Source: Haloferax gibbonsii ATCC 33959 (GTDB lineage Archaea; Halobacteriota; Halobacteria; Halobacteriales; Haloferacaceae). From it: a stretch of DNA of 64,000 bases. Of this stretch, positions 35,016-43,381 are shown piece by piece. Numbering within the stretch: position 1 is the stretch's first letter; every line of letters begins with the position of its first letter. The stretch lies in contig NZ_AOLJ01000024.1 in assembly GCF_000336775.1 (NCBI RefSeq), positions 177,847-241,846 on the forward strand, in the 5' to 3' direction. Both the position numbers and the translations under genes were made by a program. The notes beneath the pieces were generated by a model. That model ran no database searches. It was given only the letters and a program-made list of their open reading frames with translations, and was not told the origin of the DNA.

Positions 35016-35813
35016 ATGGACCTCCGTCGGCTCGTCCGCGGCCGCCTCGGGTGGCCGCGTCTGGAGACGGTCGCCCGCGAACTCGCCCGGCGATACGACC
35101 GCGACACCCTCCACATCCGATTTCTCGAGGCGGACAACTGGCTTTCGACCCCGATGGTCGTCGACGACGAGTGGTTCGTGAAGGTCATCTCCAAACAGAA
35201 CTCGCTCGTCCACGCCGTCTTCACGACCGGGCGGAACCTCGGCGCGTTCTCCAGCGGGACGGAGGGTTTCTTCGGCCACTTCGGGACGCCGCTCGAGATG
35301 GCCGAACACGAACTCGAAGCGACGAAGCGACTCCGAAACATCGGCCTGCAAGCGCCCGCGCCGGTCGAGGCGTTCGAGGTTGACGGCCTCGGCGTCCTCG
35401 TCCTCGAATACCTGCCGAACTTCCACACCCTCGACACCGCCCCGCGGGAGGAGGTCGAACGGCTCGCGCCCGAGCTGTTCGCGGCGCTCGCGGAGATGCA
35501 CGACAACCACCTCGCCCACGGCGACCTCCGGGCGGAGAACGTCCTCGTCCGCGAGGACGGCATCTACTTCATCGACGCGACGAACGTCAACGACGAGGGG
35601 ATGCGCGACGCCCGCGCGTACGACCTCGCCTGCGGGCTGGCGGCGCTCGAACCGCTCGTCGGTCCCAAGAAAGCCGTCGCCGCGGCGCTCGACTCCTACG
35701 AGGTGAACGCGCTCTTGGACGCCGTCGATTTCCTCGACTTCGTCAACATCCGGCCCGACCACGACTTCGACGCCGCGTCGCTCAAAGGCGAGATAGAAAA
35801 GCACGCGGCGTAG
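35016..35813 (+). CDS. RIO/Bud32-like protein kinase
   Basis: 265 residues with a compact protein-kinase-like fold. The ATP-binding lysine is in WFVKVISKQ (about residue 61); the catalytic loop is HLAHGDLRAENVLV (about residues 166-179), and the metal-binding Asp is in IYFIDATNV in place of DFG. This is the layout of RIO, Bud32 and lipopolysaccharide-kinase types rather than eukaryotic Ser/Thr kinases. The N-terminus has ARELARRYDRDTLHIRFLEADNW. Substrate unknown. It follows the UspA gene by 39 bp and could be co-transcribed. Confidence 0.75.
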   Translation: MDLRRLVRGRLGWPRLETVARELARRYDRDTLHIRFLEADNWLSTPMVVDDEWFVKVISKQNSLVHAVFTTGRNLGAFSSGTEGFFGHFGTPLEMAEHELEATKRLRNIGLQAPAPVEAFEVDGLGVLVLEYLPNFHTLDTAPREEVERLAPELFAALAEMHDNHLAHGDLRAENVLVREDGIYFIDATNVNDEGMRDARAYDLACGLAALEPLVGPKKAVAAALDSYEVNALLDAVDFLDFVNIRPDHDFDAASLKGEIEKHAA

Positions 35814-35849
35814 CTGTCTCCGGTTCCCCGTGTCCCGACGTCCTCCGAC

Positions 35850-36392
35850 TCACTCGCAGGGGAGCGTGCCGTCGTAGTTCGCGTCGCCGACCACGACGAC
35901 CCCGCACATCGCCTTCGAGCCGTGGACGCCGCAGTCGTACTGGTAGACGCCGGGGTCGTCGAACCGGTAGGTGACCCGCCCGTCGCGGCCGACCGTCTCG
36001 GACTGAAACGACCAGTCGGCCGCCGCGTCGTCGAGGCTCGCGGCGCGGACGTTGTGCCGAAGCGCCTCTCTGTTCTCCCACGTGACCGTCGTCTCCGACT
36101 CGACCGATAGCCGCATCGGCGAGAAGGCGACGCTCTCCATGGTGACGAGCGGGTCGGACCCGTCGTCCGACGCCGGTTCGCTCGTCGGCGTTGGCGACTC
36201 GGTCGGTGTCGGCGTCGCCGTCGTGTCCGGCGACGTGGCCGTCTCCGGAGACGCCGTCGTCGCGGTTGTGGTCGCGGGCCCAGTCGGCTCCGTCTCGTCG
36301 TCCGTCTCTCCAGCGTCGTCGCCGGTACAGCCGGCGAGCAGTCCGAGTCCGGCGGTCGCGGCGGCGAGGGCTCGTCGTCTCGTGAGTCGCAT
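35850..36392 (-). CDS. halocyanin-type blue-copper lipoprotein
   Basis: 180 residues. Tat signal MRLTRRRALAAATAGLGLLAGC: twin arginines and a lipobox with Cys 22, so it should be exported folded and lipid-anchored outside the cell. A Thr/Pro/Ser/Asp-rich spacer (about 25-85) follows, then the cupredoxin domain: SVESETTVTWENREALRHNV with the His ligand, and YQYDCGVHGSKAMCGVVVVG with Cys, His and a Met. It would carry one electron by a type 1 copper. The longer upstream frame has no signal and is ignored. Confidence 0.87.
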   Translation of the reverse strand: MRLTRRRALAAATAGLGLLAGCTGDDAGETDDETEPTGPATTTATTASPETATSPDTTATPTPTESPTPTSEPASDDGSDPLVTMESVAFSPMRLSVESETTVTWENREALRHNVRAASLDDAAADWSFQSETVGRDGRVTYRFDDPGVYQYDCGVHGSKAMCGVVVVGDANYDGTLPCE

Positions 36393-36522
36393 ACCGGTGG
36401 TCGGGCCACCCGAAGAATAAGCGATGTCCCAAATTCCGCCCGACTGACGCCCCATCCCGCCGGGAACGGCGGGGGTCGTGGGCGGACCGCAGTTCAGCGG
36501 GAGTTCGGACGCGAGTCGCGGG

Positions 36523-37257
36523 CTACTCGCCCTCGACGCCCTCGTAGTCCGCGCCGCCCATGTAGAGCCGCGAGACTTCGGGGTCGTCGAGGAGGCCGTC
36601 GGCGTCACCCTCGTAGGCGACGGTCCCCTGGTCGAGGACGTAGCCGCGGTCCGAGATGCCGAGCCCCTCGCGGGCGTTCTGCTCGACCATCAGGACCGCC
36701 GTCCCGAGTTCGTTCACCTTCTTCACGTCCTCGAACACCGACTTGACGATGTTGGGCGCGAGGCCCGCCGAGGGTTCGTCGATGAGGAGCACCTCGGGCT
36801 CCATCACGAGCGCCCGGGCGAACGCGAGCACCTGCCGCTGGCCGCCCGAGAGCGTCCGCGCCTTCGCCGAGCGCTTCTCGTCGAGAATCGAGAACTGGTC
36901 GTACAGCTCGTCGATTCGCGCTTGCAGGCCGCTCTCACGGGCGACCCCGCCCATCTTGAGGTTCTCGTCGATGGTGAGAGACGAAAAGACGTTGTCCACC
37001 TGCGGGACGTAGCCCATCCCGACGCGGACGAGGTCCTCCGGCTCCTCGCCGGTGATGTCCCGCCCGCTCAGTTCGACCGTCCCGGTCCACGGCTTGAGGA
37101 GGCCGAACACCGTCTTGAGGACGGTCGACTTCCCCGCGCCGTTCGGCCCGATGATGCAGACGATTTCGTCGGATTCGAGGTGGAGCGTCAGGTCCCGGAG
37201 GACCTGCACCTCGCCGTAGCCGCTGTCGACGCCCGAGACGTCGAGTGCGCGCTTCAT
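36523..37257 (-). CDS. livF: branched-chain amino-acid ABC transporter ATPase LivF-type
   Basis: 244 residues. Walker A GPNGAGKST (around 40-48), signature LSGGQRQVLAFARAL, Walker B VLLIDEPSAGLAP, and the LivF-typical MVEQNAREGLGISDRGYVL. The ATP-hydrolysing subunit of a high-affinity importer with LivG. Its ATG overlaps the livG stop by 4 bp. Last gene of a five-gene operon. Confidence 0.95.
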   Translation of the reverse strand: MKRALDVSGVDSGYGEVQVLRDLTLHLESDEIVCIIGPNGAGKSTVLKTVFGLLKPWTGTVELSGRDITGEEPEDLVRVGMGYVPQVDNVFSSLTIDENLKMGGVARESGLQARIDELYDQFSILDEKRSAKARTLSGGQRQVLAFARALVMEPEVLLIDEPSAGLAPNIVKSVFEDVKKVNELGTAVLMVEQNAREGLGISDRGYVLDQGTVAYEGDADGLLDDPEVSRLYMGGADYEGVEGE

Positions 37258-38060
37258 GGGCCGGCCCCTCCGAGGTACGCCTCGATGACGCGGTCGTCCG
37301 AGCGGACTTCGTCCGGCGAGCCCTCCATGAGCACCTTCCCCTGGTCGAGGACGATGATGGGGTCTGCGAGGTCCATGATAAACGGCATGTCGTGTTCGAT
37401 GATGAGGAAGGTCTGACCCTCCTCGTTGAGTTCGCGGATGAACCGCTTGATGTCGTTCGCGAGCGTCGGGTTGACCCCGGCGACCGGCTCGTCCAAAAGC
37501 AGGATGTCGGGGTTCGTCGTGAACGCCCGCGCCAGCTCGACGAGCTTCATCTGCCCGCCGGAGAGGTCGGTCGACGGCTGGTCGATGAGGTGCCCGATTT
37601 CGAACCGTTCGAGCAACTCGCGCGTCTGTTCGATGTTCGCCCGCTCCTCTTCGGTGACGTCGGAGCCGGAGAAGAAAAGCGAGAAGATGGACTCGCCTTT
37701 CTGCGGCCCGGGACCGACGAGCATCGCCTCGCGGACGGACATCCCCTCCAGCCGTCGGGGCGTCTGGAAGGTCCGAACGAGCCCTTTTCGGGCGCGCTCG
37801 TGCGGTTCGAGGTCGGTCACGTCCTCGCCGTTGACGGTGACGTGACCGGCGTCGTTCTCGTAGAAGCCGGAGATGAGGTTGAACAGCGTGGACTTGCCCG
37901 CGCCGTTCGGACCGATCATCCCGGTGATAGTCCCGCGTTGGACCTCGATGGAGACGCTGTCGGTGGCGACGAGGCCGCCGAACGCCTTCTCCAAGCCGGT
38001 CGTCTTCAGGACGACGTCCGACTTATCGAGGCGGGCACCCTCGTACGCGTCGTCGTTCAT
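37254..38060 (-). CDS. livG: branched-chain amino-acid ABC transporter ATPase LivG-type
   Basis: 268 residues. Walker A GPNGAGKSTLFNLISG, signature LSGGQMKLVELARAF, Walker B LLLDEPVAGVNP, and the LivG-type EHDMPFIMDLADPIIVLDQGKVL. Overlaps livM and livF by 4 bp each. Confidence 0.95.
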   Translation of the reverse strand: MNDDAYEGARLDKSDVVLKTTGLEKAFGGLVATDSVSIEVQRGTITGMIGPNGAGKSTLFNLISGFYENDAGHVTVNGEDVTDLEPHERARKGLVRTFQTPRRLEGMSVREAMLVGPGPQKGESIFSLFFSGSDVTEEERANIEQTRELLERFEIGHLIDQPSTDLSGGQMKLVELARAFTTNPDILLLDEPVAGVNPTLANDIKRFIRELNEEGQTFLIIEHDMPFIMDLADPIIVLDQGKVLMEGSPDEVRSDDRVIEAYLGGAGP

Positions 38061-39181
38061 CGGTCGTCACCCCCGTTCGAGGAGGTGCCACCGTCCGGGG
38101 CGGCACCCGACGCGGACGCGCCGCCGGCACCGCTCCCGTCGCGCGCCGCCGGCCAGATGAGTTCGTCCTTCGGCGGAAGGAGTCCGTCCTGCCGGAAGCG
38201 CATGATGAGGATGATGAGCCCGCCGACGAACAGCAGTCGAAGCGGGGCCAGGTCGACCCCGAGCGTCTGGATGAACCCGATGTCGTTGAGGAAGCGGGTC
38301 CCCTCGCGGATGGCGATGACGACGGCCGCGCCGACGACCGCCCCCCGGTTCGACCCGGTCCCGCCGAGGATGACGGCGATCCAGATGTAGAACGTCGTCA
38401 GGGGAACGAGGTCGGAGGGGTCGATGTAGAGGTTCAAGTGGGCGTAGAACGCCCCGGCGATGGCCATGATGACCGAGCCGATGACGAACGCCTGCATCTT
38501 GAACTGGTAGGTGTTTTTGCCGAGCGCCTTGGCGAGGTCCTCGTCGGACCGGATGGTCCGGAGGACGCGGCCCCACGGCGACCGGTGGACGCGCCGGAGG
38601 AACAGGTAGACGACAGCGATGAGAAAGACCACGACGGCGGCCGTCGTCGCGGCGTCGGTCAGCGGCAACCACGACAGGAGTTCCGGGATACCGCTGATAC
38701 CGCTCGACCCGGCGGTCCACTGGTCCTCGTTCAGGATGATGGCGCGGATGACTTCGGCGAGTCCGAGACTGGCGATGGCGAGGTAGTCCTCGCGCAGGCG
38801 GAGCGTCGGGATGCCGATGAGCACCGCGATGAACGCGCTCACGACGATGGCCGCGAGGAACCCGAACACCGGGTGGAGTCCGAGTCCGAGCGGGGAGTTC
38901 GGCGCGGTCAACAGCGCGGCGCAGTAGGCACCGATGCCCCAGAACGCCGCGACGGAGAAGTTGATGAGCCCGGCGTAGCCCCACTGGACGTTGAGTCCGA
39001 GCGAGAGCAGGGCGTACATCCCGACGAGCGCGATTTGGAACAGGAGGAACCGCGGCCCGATGACGCCGGTGAGGACGCCGACGACGAGCAGCACCGTGAT
39101 GAGTCCGAGCGTCGCGAAGATGCGCCGCTCGGTCGCGTCGCGGACGAGCGTCTCGCTCACCCACGAGGACACGGCGCTCAT
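38057..39181 (-). CDS. livM: branched-chain amino-acid ABC transporter permease LivM-type
   Basis: 374 residues, about ten membrane helices. Family segments: LSLGLNVQWGYAGLINFSVAAFWGIGAY, RLREDYLAIASLGLAEVIR, SPWGRVLRTIRSDEDLAKALGKNTYQFKMQAFVIGSVIMAIAGA. The C-terminus carries an unusual Gly/Ala/Ser-rich soluble tail (GAGGASASGAAPDGGTSSNGGDDR). Overlaps livH and livG by 4 bp. Confidence 0.94.
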   Translation of the reverse strand: MSAVSSWVSETLVRDATERRIFATLGLITVLLVVGVLTGVIGPRFLLFQIALVGMYALLSLGLNVQWGYAGLINFSVAAFWGIGAYCAALLTAPNSPLGLGLHPVFGFLAAIVVSAFIAVLIGIPTLRLREDYLAIASLGLAEVIRAIILNEDQWTAGSSGISGIPELLSWLPLTDAATTAAVVVFLIAVVYLFLRRVHRSPWGRVLRTIRSDEDLAKALGKNTYQFKMQAFVIGSVIMAIAGAFYAHLNLYIDPSDLVPLTTFYIWIAVILGGTGSNRGAVVGAAVVIAIREGTRFLNDIGFIQTLGVDLAPLRLLFVGGLIILIMRFRQDGLLPPKDELIWPAARDGSGAGGASASGAAPDGGTSSNGGDDR

Positions 39182-40119
39182 CCGCTATCACCCGCGATTC
39201 CGCTCGGGCGAACGAGCAGGATGGCGACCATGATGACGAACGCGACGGCCGCGGCGTACCGCGAGCCGACCGGGATGATTCCCCACTGGTTGAAAAGCGG
39301 AACCAGTTCGTGGACCATCCCGATGACGAGGCCGCCGAGCATCGCGCCGTAGACGGAGCCGATGCCGCCGAGGATGACGGCGGCGAAGATGATAAGCAGG
39401 ATGTCGAAGCCCATGCGCGGGCGGACGAGTTCCTCTAACCCGAGGAAGACGCCGCCGGCCGCGGCGAGCGCGCCGCCGATGAGCCACATGGCGAAGATGA
39501 CCTCTCTCGTCCGAATCCCGCTGACGCGCGCGAGGTCCGCGTTGTCGGCGGTCGCGCGCATCTTCCGGCCGAGGGTCGTCCGCGTCAGCGTCAGGTGCAA
39601 CGCCGTCACGAGGACGACAGTGAGCATCACGACGACGAGGTTGCGCGGCGTGACCGCGATGCCGAGCGTTTCGCGGACCCACGGTATCGGTCCCTGTCTG
39701 GGCACGCCGTAGCGCTCCGGCTCGGTTCCGAACGACAGGAACACGAGCGCGCGATAGACGAGCGCGACCCCGATACTGGAGATGAGCAGGCCGATGGAGT
39801 CGGACCCCTTCACCGGTTGGTAGACGACGCGGTCGGTGATGACGGAGATGACCGCCGCCGCGCCCATGCCGAACGCGAGCGCGAGGAAGAACCAAAGCGG
39901 CAGGCCGAACACGCCCGCGTCGCCCAGCATCGGTCGGAGGAACCCGACCGAGAACAGCGCGGAGAACGCCCCCACGGTCATGAGGTCGCCGTGGGCGAAG
40001 TTCGCGAAGTCCGCGATGCTGTAGACGAGCGACAGCCCGATGGCCGCGAGGACGATGATGCTAGAAAACACCACGCCGTTTGCGACGTACTGGAAGGGGC
40101 TGACTTGGAGCGGTATCAC
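39178..40119 (-). CDS. livH: branched-chain amino-acid ABC transporter permease LivH-type
   Basis: 313 residues, about eight membrane helices. LivH marks: LAAIGLSLVYSIADFANFAHGDLMTVGAF, TTLGRKMRATADNADLARVSGI, and the C-terminal LGGIGSVYGAMLGGLVIGM. With LivM it forms the channel. It follows livJ after 52 bp and overlaps livM. Confidence 0.94.
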   Translation of the reverse strand: MIPLQVSPFQYVANGVVFSSIIVLAAIGLSLVYSIADFANFAHGDLMTVGAFSALFSVGFLRPMLGDAGVFGLPLWFFLALAFGMGAAAVISVITDRVVYQPVKGSDSIGLLISSIGVALVYRALVFLSFGTEPERYGVPRQGPIPWVRETLGIAVTPRNLVVVMLTVVLVTALHLTLTRTTLGRKMRATADNADLARVSGIRTREVIFAMWLIGGALAAAGGVFLGLEELVRPRMGFDILLIIFAAVILGGIGSVYGAMLGGLVIGMVHELVPLFNQWGIIPVGSRYAAAVAFVIMVAILLVRPSGIAGDSG

Positions 40120-40171
40120 GGCTCGGTGGCCCCCCGAAGGGTCGTTCGGCGTCCGTTCCGTGCGTGCATGG

Positions 40172-41494
40172 TTAGCTCGTGATGTAGTCGCCGAAGACGT
40201 ACTCGTGGTCCTGGACGCTGTAAATCTGGTAGTAGCCCGGCGGGTCGCCGTTCTCGTCGAGGTCGACCGGACCGCTGACGCCCTGATAGTTGATGTCGCT
40301 CGGTGAGCCGCCGTCGCGCAGGACGGCCGCGGCCTCCTCGAAGTTGAAGACCTCCTCGCCCTCGGGGCGGGTCACGTCGCGGACGACCGACGAAAGCGCC
40401 TCGCCGGAGAACTCGTCGGCCGCCTCGATGGCGAGCGCCGCCACCGTGACGGCGTCGTAGGCGTAGGCCGACCAGACTGTCGGCGTCGCGTCGTAGTTCT
40501 CTTCGAACGCGGAGACGAAGTTCTGGTAGTTCTCCTGGTCCTGCGGGGCGCTCTCGGTGATACCCTTCATCCCGTCCATGCTGCCCGGGGCCGTGTTCTC
40601 GATGATGGAGTCGGCGACGGTTGACTCCGCGCCGTAGTAGTCGACGGTCGTGTTGTAGCCCTGGTCGAACCCCTCGTTGACCATGACGGTGTACTCGTTG
40701 GCGTAGGTGATGAAAATCCACGCCGAGGCGTCCGTCGAGGCCATCTCGGTGAGGATGCCGCTGTACGACGACTGACCCTGGTCGTGGGGCTCGTTGTAGG
40801 CGACGGTACCGCCGAGTTCGGACTCGAACGTCTCGGCGAACACGTCCGACAGCCCCGTCCCGTAGTCGTTGTTGATCCACGTGACGGCGACGGTGTCGTG
40901 GCCGTCGTCGCTGACGAGGCTGGCGAGCGCCTGCCCCTTCGCCGCCCCCGAGGGACTCATGCGGAGCAGCTCCGGCCGCGACGTGAGTTCGGGGCTCGTG
41001 CTGTTCTGGCTGATCTGGACGACGCCGGCGTCGTTGGTGACGCTGTCGTGGATGGCGATGGAGACGCCCGAGCCGACGGAGCCGATGAGGAGCGGCACGC
41101 CGTCTTGGTTGACGAGCTTCTGCGCGCCGTTGACCCCGCCCTGATTCGTACTCTCGTCGTCCTCGACGGAGATTCTCAGCGACCCACCCTCGGAGCCGAT
41201 GCCGACATCGTTGATGGCGGCGAGCGCGAGTTCGCGACCGCGAGTGTTGCGCTCGCCGTAGGGCGCGAGCGACCCGGTGAGCGAATCGACCATGCCGATG
41301 GTGTACGACTCGCCGCTGCCACCGCTTTCCTCGGTCGTCGTGGTCTCCTCGCCGCCGCCACCGCCACTCTCCTCAGTCGTCGTGGCCGTGGTCGTGTCTT
41401 CGTCTTCGCCTTCGAGACAACCGGCGGTCGCCCCGACAAGTGAGAGTCCCGACAGCTTCAGCAGCGTTCTGCGGTCCATGTCGTGTGGTGACAT
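40172..41494 (-). CDS. livJ: periplasmic-type amino-acid-binding lipoprotein LivJ/LivK-type
   Basis: 440 residues. Tat lipoprotein start MSPHDMDRRTLLKLSGLSLVGATAGC with RR and Cys at about residue 26. A Thr/Ser/Gly/Glu spacer (EDEDTTTATTTEESGGGGG) leads to the type I periplasmic binding fold (MVDSLTGSLAPYGERNTRG, DGVPLLIGSVGSGVSIAIHDSV, VTWINNDYGTGLSDVF, YAYDAVTVAALAIEAA). It captures the substrate at the cell surface and delivers it to LivHM. The specificity (Leu/Ile/Val, amides or another amino acid) is not visible. A TATA-like element about 25 bases upstream supports the 41494 leaderless start. Confidence 0.93.
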   Translation of the reverse strand: MSPHDMDRRTLLKLSGLSLVGATAGCLEGEDEDTTTATTTEESGGGGGEETTTTEESGGSGESYTIGMVDSLTGSLAPYGERNTRGRELALAAINDVGIGSEGGSLRISVEDDESTNQGGVNGAQKLVNQDGVPLLIGSVGSGVSIAIHDSVTNDAGVVQISQNSTSPELTSRPELLRMSPSGAAKGQALASLVSDDGHDTVAVTWINNDYGTGLSDVFAETFESELGGTVAYNEPHDQGQSSYSGILTEMASTDASAWIFITYANEYTVMVNEGFDQGYNTTVDYYGAESTVADSIIENTAPGSMDGMKGITESAPQDQENYQNFVSAFEENYDATPTVWSAYAYDAVTVAALAIEAADEFSGEALSSVVRDVTRPEGEEVFNFEEAAAVLRDGGSPSDINYQGVSGPVDLDENGDPPGYYQIYSVQDHEYVFGDYITS

Positions 41495-41659
41495 AACAAG
41501 CTATGCTCCCCAATTATCGTAAATATACCTGTAACCGTCCATGGTCGGTGCGGCGAAACCCGCCGGACGAAACGAGTATCCGCGTTTTATTTCACCAATA
41601 TTTTTCAGAATTATTTGGTAGGGTCTCTCTTTAGGGTACGTGTCTCACAATAGCCGGCC

Positions 41660-42499
41660 ATGATACCCCCCATCGCGAACAACTTCGTGGCGGGTGAGAC
41701 GGCCGACGGGGCGGTCTCGCACGTCGAGTCCCTGAACCGCGACGGCATCGCGGGGATACTGAACCTGCTCGGCGAGCACTACACCGACCGGGCCAACGCC
41801 GACGCCGACGCCGACGCGTACGTCGACCTCGTCCGCCAACTCGGCGCGACGAACCTCGACGGCTGTGTCTCGGTGAAGCCCTCGCAAATCGGCCTCGACA
41901 TCGGCGACCGCGCCTTCCGGGAGAACCTCGACCGCATCGTCGACGCCGCGGACGCCGAGGGCGTGTTCGTCTGGGTCGACATGGAGGACCACGAGACGAC
42001 CGACGTGACCCTCGACGCCGTCGACGACCTTGGCCACCGGACGGGCGGGAACGTGGGCGTCTGCGTGCAGGCGAACCTCAAGCGCACGCGCGACGACCTC
42101 GAACGCCTCGCGGAGGTGCCCGGGAAGGTCCGTCTCGTCAAAGGCGCGTACAACGAGCCCGCGTCCATCGCGTACAAGGAGAAGTCGAAGGTGGACGAGG
42201 TGTACGAAGAACTCCTCGAGTACATGTTCACCGAGTTCGACGACGGCGTCGCGGTCGGCAGTCACGACCCGCACATGATCGCGCACGCCCGCCACCTCCA
42301 CGAGCGGTACGGGACGCCCTACGAGGTACAGATGCTCATGGGCGTGCGCGAGGACGGCCAGCGCGACCTCGCGGACGCCGACATCGAGATGTGGCAGTAC
42401 GTTCCCTACGGGGACAAGTGGTTCTCTTACTTCTACCGGCGCGTCCGCGAGCGGAAGTCGAACGCGCTGTTCGCGCTCCGCGCCGTCGCCGGCATCTGA
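41660..42499 (+). CDS. proline dehydrogenase
   Basis: 279 residues, FAD-dependent barrel of the monofunctional ProDH family. Visible: CVSVKPSQIGLDIGD (the K binds substrate/FAD), FVWVDMEDHETTDVTLD, VCVQANLKRTRDDLERLAEVPGKVRLVKGAYNEPASIAYKEKSKVDEVYEELLEYM, and a final YGDKWFSYFYRRVRERKSN with the Tyr/Arg pair near the active site. It oxidises proline to pyrroline-5-carboxylate. The next gene but one is an aldehyde dehydrogenase that could complete the path to glutamate. Confidence 0.93.
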   Translation: MIPPIANNFVAGETADGAVSHVESLNRDGIAGILNLLGEHYTDRANADADADAYVDLVRQLGATNLDGCVSVKPSQIGLDIGDRAFRENLDRIVDAADAEGVFVWVDMEDHETTDVTLDAVDDLGHRTGGNVGVCVQANLKRTRDDLERLAEVPGKVRLVKGAYNEPASIAYKEKSKVDEVYEELLEYMFTEFDDGVAVGSHDPHMIAHARHLHERYGTPYEVQMLMGVREDGQRDLADADIEMWQYVPYGDKWFSYFYRRVRERKSNALFALRAVAGI

Positions 42500-42529
42500 G
42501 TCGGAACGGGGACCTCGGCTCGCCTCGCG

Positions 42530-43249
42530 CTACTGCGGGTCGAGCAGTTTCGATTCCGCCTTTCGGAGGTGTTCGAGCAGCGTCGTCTTCGAGATGTCCA
42601 TCTCGGCGGCGAGTTCGCGGGTGGAAACCTCGCGGGGCCAGCGGTAGTAGCCTTCCTCGCGCGCGAGTTCGAACGCCTGCCGCTGACTCCGGGTGAGCGT
42701 GTCGAGCCGCCGACTGCGCTCCGGTTCCGCGCCCTCGGACGTGGAGATGGAGGCGACGCGAATCTCGGCTCCGGTCTCGTCCATGACGGTCTCGATACGC
42801 GGCTGTATCTCCTCTCGCGCGCCCGCGAACCAGACCTCCCACCGCTCTCGGCCGTTTTCTATCTGCGTGGGGGCGCTGTGGACGAAGCCCTGCTTGAGCA
42901 ACTGCGGACACATCATGTCGCTCGGGTCGTACTCCAAGAAGAACTCGCGGGCGACCGGGCCGGGCGCGACGTGCTTTCCGCGGGAGTCGAACCGCTCTTG
43001 CAGTTCCAACACTTCGCCGGTGAGGTCCGAGTCGGCGATGACGTCGAGGAGCGTTTCGACCTCGTCGAGCGACTCGCCGTAGGCGGTGAACAGCCCGTTC
43101 GACCGCTCGACGCCCGCGGTTGGGGCGTCGTAGATGGCGTGTGCGAGGATGCCGCCGTCGTACTCGCTCGTCGATTCTATCGCCCAGCAGTTCGGATGCC
43201 ACAGGTCGAGCGTGAGGCGCGTGCCTTCACCTGACGTGCGCTCGCTCAT
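42530..43249 (-). CDS. Bat-type (HTH-10) transcriptional regulator
   Basis: 239 residues. The N-terminal half is a ligand-sensing region of the bacterio-opsin-activator family (LDLWHPNCWAIESTSEYDGGILAHAIYDAPTAGVERSNGLFTAYG); the C-terminal HTH-10 domain reads LTRSQRQAFELAREEGYYRWPREVSTRELAAEMDISKTTLLEHLRKAESKLL. It is convergent with proline dehydrogenase and divergent from the aldehyde dehydrogenase, so it is the likely regulator of both; the palindrome at 43367 is the candidate operator. Confidence 0.9.
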   Translation of the reverse strand: MSERTSGEGTRLTLDLWHPNCWAIESTSEYDGGILAHAIYDAPTAGVERSNGLFTAYGESLDEVETLLDVIADSDLTGEVLELQERFDSRGKHVAPGPVAREFFLEYDPSDMMCPQLLKQGFVHSAPTQIENGRERWEVWFAGAREEIQPRIETVMDETGAEIRVASISTSEGAEPERSRRLDTLTRSQRQAFELAREEGYYRWPREVSTRELAAEMDISKTTLLEHLRKAESKLLDPQ

Positions 43250-43350
43250 ACACCGGGTAATACGCCGCTACGTAAGATGTTGTCTGTGGTCGCTCGGGGG
43301 CGGACCGACGCGTCGACTCGGGCGCGTCCCTTCCATGGGAGGGTCCGGGG

Positions 43351-43358
43351 TTATTAAT
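43351..43358 (+). promoter_or_regulatory. TATA box of the aldehyde dehydrogenase gene
   Basis: ttattaat, 24 bases upstream of the ATG at 43382, the spacing expected for a leaderless haloarchaeal transcript. Confidence 0.6.
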
Positions 43359-43366
43359 CCTAGTTG

Positions 43367-43380
43367 TGACTCTAGAGTCA
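43367..43380. promoter_or_regulatory. palindromic operator candidate
   Basis: tgactctagagtca, a perfect 14-bp palindrome between the TATA box and the start codon, covering the expected transcription start. A regulator bound here would block transcription. The divergent Bat-type regulator is the natural candidate, though Bat-type HTH-10 proteins often activate. Confidence 0.5.
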
Positions 43381-43381
43381 T

